From NCBI RefSeq assembly GCF_002939785.1, contig NZ_MDEC01000010.1:35467-99466 (forward strand): a stretch of 64,000 nt of DNA. Direction: 5' to 3'. A program made the translations under genes and the position numbers. The notes under the pieces are model-generated. The model was not told the DNA's origin, searched no databases, and was given only the letters and a program-made list of their open reading frames with translations. Origin of the DNA: Xanthomonas codiaei (GTDB lineage: Bacteria > Pseudomonadota > Gammaproteobacteria > Xanthomonadales > Xanthomonadaceae). Of the stretch, positions 1 to 8,465 are shown piece by piece (position 1 is the stretch's first letter; each line of letters starts with the position of its first letter).

Positions 1-2
1 GC

Positions 3-3000
3 AACGACTTCCAGCAGGCGGTCACGCTTGGTGGCGGTGCCACCAGCATCACCGATGCCAATGCGCTGACGCTGGGGACGCTGTCCACCGGCAACCTCAC
101 CGCCACCAGCACCGGCGCATTGAACCTGGGCAGCGGCACAGTGGGCGGGGCGCTGACGGCAGTCAGCAATAACGGCGCGATCGGCCAGACCGGCCCGTTG
201 AACGTCACCGGCGCCGGCACCATCAACGCGGGCAGCGGCGCCATCGTGCTCAACAACAACAGCAACGATTTCGCCGGCGGCCTCGGCCTCACCGGCGGCA
301 GCGTCAATGTGTACGACCGCAACAATCTCAGCATCACCGCGTTGACCAGCGGCCCCAACGGCGCGGTGGAACTGTTTTCCAATGCCACCCTCAGCCTGTC
401 CCCTTTCGCGATCGACACCGGCACCGCCTTGCTGTACCTGGCCTCCAACGGCGGTGCCCTGAGCACGGCCGGCAGCTTGCGTGGCGGCACCGTGAGCCTG
501 CGCGCGCGCGACGGCATCGGCATCGGTCACGACGTCGATGCTGCGTCGCTGATCCTCACCACCGGCAATGCCGCGGTGAACCAGACCGCGGGCAGCGTGG
601 TGGTGGCCACCACCACCACCGCCAACACGGGTAGCGGCGCGGTCACCCTGAGCGGGGCCGGCAACAATTTTTCCGGCCTGCTCACTCTCTCCGCCGGCAA
701 CGTGCAACTCAACGACGTCGACGGAGTGTCCCTGGGAACGGTGAACACCGGTGCGCTCACCGTCAACGGCAACGGCGCCTTGAGCCTCGGCAGAGGCACC
801 ATCAACGGTGCGTTGATTGCCAACAGCGGCAGTGGGGCAATCACCCAGACCAATGCGCTGACCGTGACCGGAGCCAGCACGCTGAATGCCGGCAGCGGCA
901 CCATCACGCTGGACAACGCCGGCAACGATTTCCAGGCGGCTGTCAGCCTCACCGGCAACGGCATCACCCTGCGCGACGCCAACGCCCTGACCCTGGGCGC
1001 GCTGACCGCCACCGGTAACGCTGCCACCCAGGTACTGGCCGGCGGAACTCTCACCCTGCCCACGCAGGCGATCGACACCGGCACCGGTGACCTCAGCCTC
1101 ACGTCGCTCGGCGGTGCGCTGACCACCGCGGGCACGCTGGCAGGCAACAATGTGGCGCTGCGCGCCAGCGGCGCCCTGAACCTGGCGCACGCGATCCAGG
1201 CGCGCGGCACGCTCGGGCTGATCAGCGACACGGCGGCGATCACCCAGACCGCCGGCCTGCTCGATGCGACCGGGGCGACCACCGCCACGGCGGCGGCAGG
1301 CGCCGGTACGATCACCTTGAACGCCACCAACAACGACTTTCAGGGTGCGCTGTCGCTCACCGGCAGCACGGTGCTGATCAACGACCGCAACGCGCTCAAC
1401 CTCGGCAGCCTCGGCACCAGCGCACTCACCGTCGCCAGCCACGGCAACCTGGACCTGGGGCAGGGAACCATTGGTGGCACCCTGACCGCGTCCAGCAACG
1501 GCGGCACGATCGGGCAGAGCGGCGCACTGACGCTGACCGGTGCGGCGACACTGGACGCGGGCAATGGCGCCATTGCGCTGGGCAACAGCGCCAACGATTT
1601 CCAGGACGCGCTGGCGCTGACCGGCACCGGCATCTCGGTGCGCGACCGCAACGCGCTGCGCATCGGCGCACTGACCGCCGGAGCCGGCGGCGATGTCGCC
1701 CTCACTGCCGGTGGCGGACTGTCGCTGCCCGTGCAGGCGATCGACATCGGCAGCGGCAATCTGAGCCTGACCGCAGACGGCGGGTTGCTCGGCACCACCG
1801 GCGAGCTGCGCGCCAACCAGATCCGTCTGCACGGTGGCAGCGGGTTGAACCTGGCGCATGACATCACCGCCGCCAACAGCCTGACCCTGACCACCAACAA
1901 CGCGGCCATCACCCAGACCGCCGGTGCGATCACCGCCGGCGCGCTTGCCACGGTCGATGCCGGCACCGGCGCCATTGCGCTGGAAGGCAGCAACAACGAC
2001 TTCGTGGCACAACTGGCACTGACCGGCACCGGCATCACCGTCTACGACGCCAACGACCTGTCCATCGCCTCGCTGAGCAGCGGCAGCAACAGCCCGGTCA
2101 CGCTGACCGCAGGCCGCGCGCTCAGCCTGCCGATGCAGGCGATCGATACCGGCAGTGCGGATCTTCGCCTGAGCTCGGAGAGCGGCACCTTGCTGACCAA
2201 CGGCGCGCTGAGCGGGCGCAATGTCAGCCTCAATGCAGGCGCCGGCATGGTGCTGCGGCACGACGTCAACACCAGCGGCAACCTGCGGCTGACCACCGAC
2301 AACGCCTTGATCGCCCAGCAGAGCGGCAAGGCCGATGTCGACGGCACTACCGATATCGTCGCCGGCAGCGGCGACGTATCGCTGACCAGCCAATCCAATG
2401 TCTTCAGCGACACGGTATCGGTCAGCGGTGACCAGGTACAGATCGATGCGCTCGGTGCGTTGCGCTTCGGCAGCTTCGCCACCACCACACTGACCGCGCG
2501 CAGCGGCGGCGCCTTGAACCTGGGGCAGGGCAGCACTACCGGCACGCTGATCGCCCGCAGCGGCAGCGGCGGCATCACCCAGACCGGTGCAGTGACCGCC
2601 GGTGGCGCAGCCACTGTGGATGCCGGCAGCGCTACGATCGCGCTGAACAATGCGAACAACGATTTCCAGGGCGCGGTTGGCCTGGCCGGCAACGGCATCG
2701 CTGTCACCGACCGCAACACCTTGTCGGTGTCATCGATCACCGGCAACAGCACCGGCGACATCGCCCTCACTGCGCAAACGCTCAACCTCCCGGCATCGGC
2801 AATCTCCGCCGGCACCGGCACGCTCAGCCTGACCGTCACCGCCAGCGCCCTTGGCACCAATGGCGCGCTCAGCGGCGGCGACGTCGTGCTCGACGCACGC
2901 GACGGCTTGACGCTCGCGCACGACATCACCGCCGGCAACCTGACCCTGCGCACCACCAATACCGCGATCAACCAGACCGCCGGACAACTCCTGGTTGGCG

Positions 3001-6000
3001 GTGCCACCAACGCGAACGCCGGCACCGCCGCCATTGCACTGACCGGCAACAACGACCTCCAGAACGCGGTGACGCTGACCGGCGGCACGGTGCAGATCAA
3101 CGACCGCAATGCACTGACACTGAGCGCGCTCAACACCGGCGCACTCACCGTCACCAGCAACGGCGCACTGAATCTGGGCCAGGGCATCGTCAATGGTGCA
3201 CTGATCGCCAACAGCACCAACGGCGCCATCGGCCAGACCGGCGCACTCAACATCAACGGCACCAGCACGCTCAACGCCGGCGGCAGCGCAATCACGCTGA
3301 ATAACGCCAACAACGATTTCCAGGGCGCGGTCGGCCTGACCGGCAACGGCATCGCCGTTACCGACACCAACACGCTGTCGGTCTCGTCGATCAGCGGCAA
3401 CACCAGCGGCAATATCGCGTTGACCGCCCAAACGCTCAACCTCCCGGCATCGGCGATCTCCGCCGGCACCGGCACGCTCAGCCTGACCGCCACCGGCAGC
3501 GCCCTTGGCACCAATGGCGCGCTCAGCGGCGGCGACGTCGTGCTCGATGCACGCGACGGCTTGACGCTCGCGCACGATATCAACGCCGGCAACCTGACCC
3601 TGCGCACCACCAATGCGGCGATCAACCAGACCGCCGGCCAACTCGCGATTAGCGGTACCACCGGTGCAAACGCCGGCGCCGCCGCCATTGCACTGACCGG
3701 CAACAACGACTTCCAGAATGCAGTGACGCTGACCGGCGGCGCAGTACAGATCAACGACCGTAATGCGCTGACACTGAGCGCTCTCAATACCGGCGCACTC
3801 ACCGTCACCAGCAACGGCGCACTGAATCTGGGCCAGGGCACGGTGAACGGCGTACTGGTCGCCAACAGCACCGGTGGCGCCATCACCCAGACCGGCGCAC
3901 TCAACATCTCCGGCACCAGCACTCTCAACGCTGGCACCGGTGCAATCACGCTGAGTAACGCCAACAACGATTTTCAGGGCGCGGTCGGCCTGACCGGCAA
4001 CGGCATCACCGTCAGCGACACCAACACGCTGTCGGTCTCGTCGATCAGCGGTAACACCAGCGGCAATATCGCGTTGACCGCCCAAACGCTCAACCTGCCG
4101 GCATCGGCGATCTCTGCTGGAACCGGCACCCTCAGCCTGACCGCCATCGGCAGCGCCTTCAGCACGGGCGGTACGCTCAGCGGCGGCAACGTCGTGCTCG
4201 ATGCACGCGACGGCTTGACGCTCGCGCACGACATCAACGCCGGCAACCTGACCTTGCGCACCACCAATGCCGCGATCAACCAGACCGGCGGACAGCTCAC
4301 CGCAGGCGGTGCCACCAACGCGAACGCCGGCACGGCGGCCATCGCATTGACCGGCAACAACGATTTCCAGAGCGCGGTGACGCTGACCGGCGGCGCAGTG
4401 CAGATCAACGACCGTAATGCGCTGACACTGAGCGCGCTCAACACCGGCGCACTCACCGTCACCAGCAACGGCGCACTGAACCTCGGCCAGGGCATGGTCA
4501 ACGGCGCACTGGTTGCCAACAGCAGCAACGGCGCCATCACCCAGGCCGGCGCACTCAACATCGCCGGCACCAGCACGCTCAACGCCGGCAGCAACTCAAT
4601 CACGCTGAACAACGCCAACAACGATTTCGCCGGGGCAGTGAGCGTGGCGGGATCCGGCATTGGGCTGGTAGACCGCAACGACCTGCAGGTCGTGTCCCTG
4701 CAGAGCGGCGGCAACGCCTCGGTCTTGCTGGATGCCGGCGGCGCCTTGCAGCTGCCAACCAGTGCGATCGATGTCGGGACCGGTGCGCTGAGCCTCATTG
4801 CACGTGGCGGTACGCTGACTACCACGCACGCCTTGCGCGGCGGTGATGTGCAGCTCAGCGGTGCCAACGGGATTGCGCTGGGCGAAGGTATCAGTGCCAG
4901 CGGCACGCTGAGCCTGCGCAGCACCAACGCAGCCATCACCCAGAATGCAGGCACGTTGCAGGTGGCTGGCAACAGCGTGGTGGATGCCGGCAGAGGCGCG
5001 ATCACGCTGGACGCGGCGGGCAACGATTTCCAGGGGCTGCTGGTGCTGGCCGGTGGCGCCACGCAGGTGCGCGATGCCAATGCGCTCACCCTGGATGCGC
5101 TCGACACCGGCGCATTGAATGTCGCCAGCAACGGTGCGCTCGACCTGGGTTTTGGCCTGGTCAACGGCGATCTGGATGCTGCCAGCAACGGCGGTGCGGT
5201 GACCCAGACCGGTGCGTTGACCGTGACCGGCGCCACCCGCATCAACAGCGCCGGCGCGACCATCGCGCTGGCCGATGCCGGCAACGATTTCCAGTCGGCC
5301 CTCAGCCTGAGCGGTGGCGATACCCGTGTGCGCGATCGCAACGGGCTGACGCTGGATACGCTGGACGTGGGAGCGTTGGATGTTGTCAGCGGCGCCGGCC
5401 TGAACCTGGGCCAGGGCCGTATCGGCGGCACGCTGGTGGCGCGTAGTGGCAGCAACGGAATCGGCAGCACCGGCAGGCTGACCGCGCAAGCGGTGGCGCG
5501 CCCGTCCGCAACCGGCGCAGACATCACCCAGCAGGGCGCGTTGACCATCATCGGCAATAGCGTGCTCGACGCCGGCACCGGTGCCATCGTGCTCACCGAT
5601 GCCGGCAACGATTTCCAGGGCAGCGTGCAGGCCAGCGGCGGCAGCATTGCCCTGGCCGATCGCAACGACCTGGCTGCCGCTGCGCAATCCGGTGGTGCGG
5701 TGAACCTGCAGGCCGGCGGCCAGCTGTCCAGCAGTGGCGCGATCAGCGGCAGCAGCGTGACGCTGGGCAGCGGCGGTGCCACGCTGCTCGCACACGACAT
5801 CACCAGTGCCGGCACGCTCAGCCTGCGTAGCGGTGGTGCGATCACCCAGCGCGCCGGCAGCCTGCGCGCAGCGCAACTCAGCGGCAGCGCCGCCGGTGCG
5901 GCCACGCTGACCGGCGCCGGCAATGCCATCGGTACGCTGGGCGATTTCAGTGCGCAGGGCCTGGACGTGTTCAGCGCTACCACGCTGCAGGTCAGCGGGC

Positions 6001-6737
6001 GCGTGGATGGCGGCAGGCTGCTGCGGTTGGGCAGTGGCGGCGGCCTGGTGCTGGACGGACAGCTCAACGGCGCCACCACCTGGTTGCAGGCCGCGGCCGG
6101 TATCCGCCAGCGCGCCGGCAGCACGCTCACCGCCAACCTGCTCGGCGGCACTGCCGGCGGGCCGGTGGCGCTGGGCGATGCCGGCAGCTTCATCGACAAC
6201 CGCGTGGTGCGCCTGGGCGATTTCACCGCCAGCAACGGCTTCAGCCTGACCAATGCTGGCGACCTCACCCTGGTGCTGTCCAACGGCAGCATCTACAGCG
6301 TGGATGCCGGCGACAGCGCGCTGTTCCTGTCGGTGCGCGGTGACCTGTTGCAGGACGGCCGCGCCACGCTGCGCGACGGCGTCGGCAGCTTCTCGGCCAC
6401 CGGCCGCATCGGCACGCAAGGCAATCCGCTGTACGTGATAGGCACCGGCACCCAGACCATCGGATTCGTCGGCGCGCCACCTGCCTACTTCAACGCCACC
6501 ACCGCCGATGGCGGCCTGCTGGACCTGAGCGGCGGCTCCAGCTTCAACGTGCCGGCCTCCGCGTTCGCCGGCCGCGCGCAGAGTTCGGCCAGCCGCACCA
6601 TCGCCTTCGTCGATCTGTCCGCGTCGGGCACGCCGTATCGCGCGTTCGGCCTGGTTCGCCCGGGGCTGCGCCTGCCCGACGACCAGCAGCCGGCCTGCGA
6701 TGCCGGCGACCCGGACGCGGTCTGCACGCCTCAGTGA
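3..6737 (+). CDS. Giant filamentous-haemagglutinin-like repeat exoprotein, 5' end missing
   Basis: The reading frame is open from the first bases of the window and already reads the family repeat (NDFQQAV), so the start lies upstream; 2244 residues are visible. The protein is almost wholly low-complexity G/A/T/S/N/L sequence in modules carrying NDF(Q), TLNAG, ITQT and LTLGAL-type motifs. NDF motifs recur at alternating spacings of about 261 and 396 bp. Three consecutive units (2661-4622) are exactly 654 bp each. Such repeats fold as a beta-helix in filamentous haemagglutinins and other two-partner-secreted exoproteins, so surface exposure or secretion is inferred. The last 60 residues leave the repeat and end in a Cys-containing tail (QPACDAGDPDAVCTPQ). 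There is no visible toxin domain. The N-terminal secretion domain and any TpsB partner must lie outside the window. Function (adhesin or other) is not shown. Confidence 0.85.
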   Translation, partial: NDFQQAVTLGGGATSITDANALTLGTLSTGNLTATSTGALNLGSGTVGGALTAVSNNGAIGQTGPLNVTGAGTINAGSGAIVLNNNSNDFAGGLGLTGGSVNVYDRNNLSITALTSGPNGAVELFSNATLSLSPFAIDTGTALLYLASNGGALSTAGSLRGGTVSLRARDGIGIGHDVDAASLILTTGNAAVNQTAGSVVVATTTTANTGSGAVTLSGAGNNFSGLLTLSAGNVQLNDVDGVSLGTVNTGALTVNGNGALSLGRGTINGALIANSGSGAITQTNALTVTGASTLNAGSGTITLDNAGNDFQAAVSLTGNGITLRDANALTLGALTATGNAATQVLAGGTLTLPTQAIDTGTGDLSLTSLGGALTTAGTLAGNNVALRASGALNLAHAIQARGTLGLISDTAAITQTAGLLDATGATTATAAAGAGTITLNATNNDFQGALSLTGSTVLINDRNALNLGSLGTSALTVASHGNLDLGQGTIGGTLTASSNGGTIGQSGALTLTGAATLDAGNGAIALGNSANDFQDALALTGTGISVRDRNALRIGALTAGAGGDVALTAGGGLSLPVQAIDIGSGNLSLTADGGLLGTTGELRANQIRLHGGSGLNLAHDITAANSLTLTTNNAAITQTAGAITAGALATVDAGTGAIALEGSNNDFVAQLALTGTGITVYDANDLSIASLSSGSNSPVTLTAGRALSLPMQAIDTGSADLRLSSESGTLLTNGALSGRNVSLNAGAGMVLRHDVNTSGNLRLTTDNALIAQQSGKADVDGTTDIVAGSGDVSLTSQSNVFSDTVSVSGDQVQIDALGALRFGSFATTTLTARSGGALNLGQGSTTGTLIARSGSGGITQTGAVTAGGAATVDAGSATIALNNANNDFQGAVGLAGNGIAVTDRNTLSVSSITGNSTGDIALTAQTLNLPASAISAGTGTLSLTVTASALGTNGALSGGDVVLDARDGLTLAHDITAGNLTLRTTNTAINQTAGQLLVGGATNANAGTAAIALTGNNDLQNAVTLTGGTVQINDRNALTLSALNTGALTVTSNGALNLGQGIVNGALIANSTNGAIGQTGALNINGTSTLNAGGSAITLNNANNDFQGAVGLTGNGIAVTDTNTLSVSSISGNTSGNIALTAQTLNLPASAISAGTGTLSLTATGSALGTNGALSGGDVVLDARDGLTLAHDINAGNLTLRTTNAAINQTAGQLAISGTTGANAGAAAIALTGNNDFQNAVTLTGGAVQINDRNALTLSALNTGALTVTSNGALNLGQGTVNGVLVANSTGGAITQTGALNISGTSTLNAGTGAITLSNANNDFQGAVGLTGNGITVSDTNTLSVSSISGNTSGNIALTAQTLNLPASAISAGTGTLSLTAIGSAFSTGGTLSGGNVVLDARDGLTLAHDINAGNLTLRTTNAAINQTGGQLTAGGATNANAGTAAIALTGNNDFQSAVTLTGGAVQINDRNALTLSALNTGALTVTSNGALNLGQGMVNGALVANSSNGAITQAGALNIAGTSTLNAGSNSITLNNANNDFAGAVSVAGSGIGLVDRNDLQVVSLQSGGNASVLLDAGGALQLPTSAIDVGTGALSLIARGGTLTTTHALRGGDVQLSGANGIALGEGISASGTLSLRSTNAAITQNAGTLQVAGNSVVDAGRGAITLDAAGNDFQGLLVLAGGATQVRDANALTLDALDTGALNVASNGALDLGFGLVNGDLDAASNGGAVTQTGALTVTGATRINSAGATIALADAGNDFQSALSLSGGDTRVRDRNGLTLDTLDVGALDVVSGAGLNLGQGRIGGTLVARSGSNGIGSTGRLTAQAVARPSATGADITQQGALTIIGNSVLDAGTGAIVLTDAGNDFQGSVQASGGSIALADRNDLAAAAQSGGAVNLQAGGQLSSSGAISGSSVTLGSGGATLLAHDITSAGTLSLRSGGAITQRAGSLRAAQLSGSAAGAATLTGAGNAIGTLGDFSAQGLDVFSATTLQVSGRVDGGRLLRLGSGGGLVLDGQLNGATTWLQAAAGIRQRAGSTLTANLLGGTAGGPVALGDAGSFIDNRVVRLGDFTASNGFSLTNAGDLTLVLSNGSIYSVDAGDSALFLSVRGDLLQDGRATLRDGVGSFSATGRIGTQGNPLYVIGTGTQTIGFVGAPPAYFNATTADGGLLDLSGGSSFNVPASAFAGRAQSSASRTIAFVDLSASGTPYRAFGLVRPGLRLPDDQQPACDAGDPDAVCTPQ
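2661..4622 (+). repeat. Three 654-bp tandem coding repeats (218 codons each)
   Basis: The NDFQGAV segment begins at 2661, 3315 and 3969, and its diverged counterpart at 4623, giving a period of exactly 654 bp three times. The translations share long blocks such as TAQTLNLPASAISAGTGTLS and DARDGLTLAHDI with only scattered substitutions. Outside this block the modules follow the same order but are more diverged, so this part looks recently expanded or homogenised. Confidence 0.9.
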
Positions 6738-6787
6738 TCGCCCCGCCGCCGCCTCGCCGCGGCGGCATCCCCGACGGAGCCCATGCC

Positions 6788-7837
6788 ATGCACGACGACA
6801 GCACCCTGCAGACCCTGCTCGCACCGGTCAGCGACGACGCGCCGGCCGGCCCGGACCTGGAGTACGACCCGGACTTCCTGCGCCTGGAACGCGACTCGGC
6901 CATCCGTGCCGAGCGCAGCCTGGGCGATGCCGTCATCGCCGCCGAGGAACCCGATTGGGACAAGGTGCAGGCGCTGGCGCTGGAACTGAGCCGGCGCAGC
7001 CGCGACCTGCGCGTGGCCAGCCGGCTCGGCGCCGCCTGGCTGCGCCTGCGCGGGCTGCCGGGATGGGCCGACACACTGGCGCTGATCCACGGCCTGCTGG
7101 AGCAGCATTGGGACAGCGTGCACCCGCAGCTGGATGCCGACGACGACAACGACCCCACCGCGCGGGTCAACGCCCTGGTCGGCCTCAGCGACCCCATGGG
7201 CCTGCTCGGCGCGTTGCGCACCACCGCCTTCGTGCAGTCGCCGCGGCTGGGCCGTTTCAGCCTGCGCGACCTGCGCGTGGCCAACGGCAGCATCAAGCTC
7301 CCCGACGGCCAGAGCGGCCCCAGCCTGGCCGAGATCGAAGCCTGCTGCCTGGATTGCGCGCCCGAGACCCTGGCCGCCTCCGCCCAGGCCATCACCGATG
7401 CGCTGGCGCGCGCGCGCGATATCGACGCCCTGCTGACCGAACGCCTGGGCACCGCCGCGCCGGACCTGCGCCCGTTGCTGGCCGACCTGCGCGAGCTGGA
7501 GCGCTTCGTGCTGCCGCATTGGCAGGCCCGCGATGGTGGCGCCACCACCGCCGCAACCCCGGAGGCCGATGCGACGCCGGCAGGCGAGAGCAGCGAGGTG
7601 GCGCACGGCAACAGCGCCCGCCCGCCCGGCGCCATTGCCGGCCCGGACGATGTGCTGCGCCGCCTGGACGAGATCTGCGCCTACTACGCGCGCTGCGAGC
7701 CTTCCAGCCCGGTCCCGATGCTGCTGCGCCGCGCGCAGCGCCTGGTGGGCTGCGACTTCCTGGCCTTGATGAAGGAACTGGCCCCGGCCGGCATCGACGA
7801 CCTGCAACGCGTCACCGGCCCGCTGGACAACGGCTGA
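6788..7837 (+). CDS. tssA: Type VI secretion TssA-like (ImpA N-terminal domain) protein
   Basis: This 349-residue protein starts with the ImpA/TssA N-terminal signature: LLAPVSDDAPAGPDLEYDP near residue 8, then PDWDKV, a helical RSRDLRVASRLGAAWLRLRG segment and the DNDPTARVNAL / DPMGLLGALR motif. TssA proteins cap or prime assembly of the type VI sheath-tube at the baseplate. The ATG at 6788 is chosen because of an upstream ACGGAG; the frame is also open to a GTG at 6734 overlapping the previous stop, but that extension (PPPPRRGG) looks non-coding. A polar linker (about 250-285) precedes a C-terminal helical part similar to short TssA forms. No other T6SS gene follows; the next gene is a lipoprotein on the other strand. 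It is either the end of a T6SS locus lying upstream or an orphan TssA homologue. Confidence 0.82.
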   Translation: MHDDSTLQTLLAPVSDDAPAGPDLEYDPDFLRLERDSAIRAERSLGDAVIAAEEPDWDKVQALALELSRRSRDLRVASRLGAAWLRLRGLPGWADTLALIHGLLEQHWDSVHPQLDADDDNDPTARVNALVGLSDPMGLLGALRTTAFVQSPRLGRFSLRDLRVANGSIKLPDGQSGPSLAEIEACCLDCAPETLAASAQAITDALARARDIDALLTERLGTAAPDLRPLLADLRELERFVLPHWQARDGGATTAATPEADATPAGESSEVAHGNSARPPGAIAGPDDVLRRLDEICAYYARCEPSSPVPMLLRRAQRLVGCDFLALMKELAPAGIDDLQRVTGPLDNG

Positions 7838-8097
7838 GCCTTGCGCCCAGGCCAACCGACAGCCGCATGGCAAGCAGCGGGACGAGCCGACCGACGGACC
7901 TTGGGCTGCGTGACCCACGGCAGGTGTGCCTGCACGCGCAGCGCAGGCCGCGATGGCCCCGCTGTCGCGGCTCCTTAGCCGATTGCCCAAACCAGCGGGC
8001 AATCGCACCGCCTCAGGTCGGCGCACCGCCACCAGAGGCACGCACGCCCCAGCGGTTGCCAATCCCGAATCTCGAATCCCGAATCCCGAATCCCGAA
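7838..8097. other. Intergenic region with heptamer array
   Basis: This is the convergent gap between the tssA-like gene and the lipoprotein gene. Apart from the heptamer array listed separately I see no gene, no convincing hairpin-plus-T terminator and no promoter. Confidence 0.6.
8061..8095. repeat. Tandem heptamer AATCCCG x5
   Basis: Five 7-bp units read AATCCCG, with one unit AATCTCG, and a partial sixth (AATCA) runs into the stop codon of the minus-strand lipoprotein gene. A second array with almost the same unit lies at 17644-17685. Arrays of this AATCCC type are, as far as I know, common between Xanthomonas genes and may vary in copy number between strains. Confidence 0.85.
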
Positions 8098-8388
8098 TCA
8101 CCAGCTATACAGCTGCCAATACACCTTGTTGACCTTGTCCTTCTCCGCGTCGGTGTGCCCATCGTGGTCGCGGTCGTACAGGAAATACGGCGCGCCGCGT
8201 GCCGGCGTGACCCGCACCATTTCCAGCTGACCGTTGACGCGGTATTCGTCCACCTTGTCGCCATTGCCCATGGTCTTGCTGGTGACATCGGCACCGGCCG
8301 GGATACCGTCGCCGGCAGTGCCGCCGGAGGTGGTCGCACAGCCGCCAAGCAGCAACAGCGGCAGCAACAAAAGACATGCTCTCTTCAT
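8098..8388 (-). CDS. DUF2782 family lipoprotein
   Basis: A 96-residue exported protein. MKRACLLLLPLLLLGGC is a type II signal peptide with an LGGC lipobox, so the mature protein should start at Cys17 as a lipoprotein. The mature part holds the DUF2782 pattern (IPAGADVTSK, VDEYRVNGQLEMVRV, GAPYFLYDRDHDGHTDAEKD, WQLYSW). The DxDxDG-like segment resembles a calcium-binding loop, but this is only a resemblance. It is divergent from polA with 77 bp between them. From memory, a DUF2782 gene also sits next to polA in Pseudomonas, so the pairing is old. The role is unknown. Confidence 0.85.
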   Translation of the reverse strand: MKRACLLLLPLLLLGGCATTSGGTAGDGIPAGADVTSKTMGNGDKVDEYRVNGQLEMVRVTPARGAPYFLYDRDHDGHTDAEKDKVNKVYWQLYSW

Positions 8389-8453
8389 CGTGATTGTCCG
8401 TGTGAGGTCGTCGCCGAGTATGCGCTGGCCGGATGTGGCGTGGGCGTGCAGCG

Positions 8454-8459
8454 TAGAAT
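8454..8459 (+). promoter_or_regulatory. Candidate -10 box placing polA transcription start at its ATG
   Basis: TAGAAT lies six bases before the polA ATG at 8466, and no purine-rich ribosome binding site is visible between them or just upstream. If used, transcription would begin at or next to the A of the ATG, giving a leaderless message. No clear -35 element is seen. Confidence 0.35.
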
Positions 8460-8465
8460 CGGGCC

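Noticed and set aside
2661..4622. An assembly artefact as explanation of the 654-bp repeats
   Set aside because: The units differ from one another at scattered positions, so they are not a simple duplicated read; collapse of further copies is still possible.
527..6824. Several long minus-strand frames under the exoprotein gene
   Set aside because: They mirror the repetitive plus-strand codons, have no ribosome binding sites and no recognisable domains.
8061..8095. Possible CRISPR array
   Set aside because: The 7-bp units have no spacers between them; this is a simple tandem repeat, as is 17644-17685.
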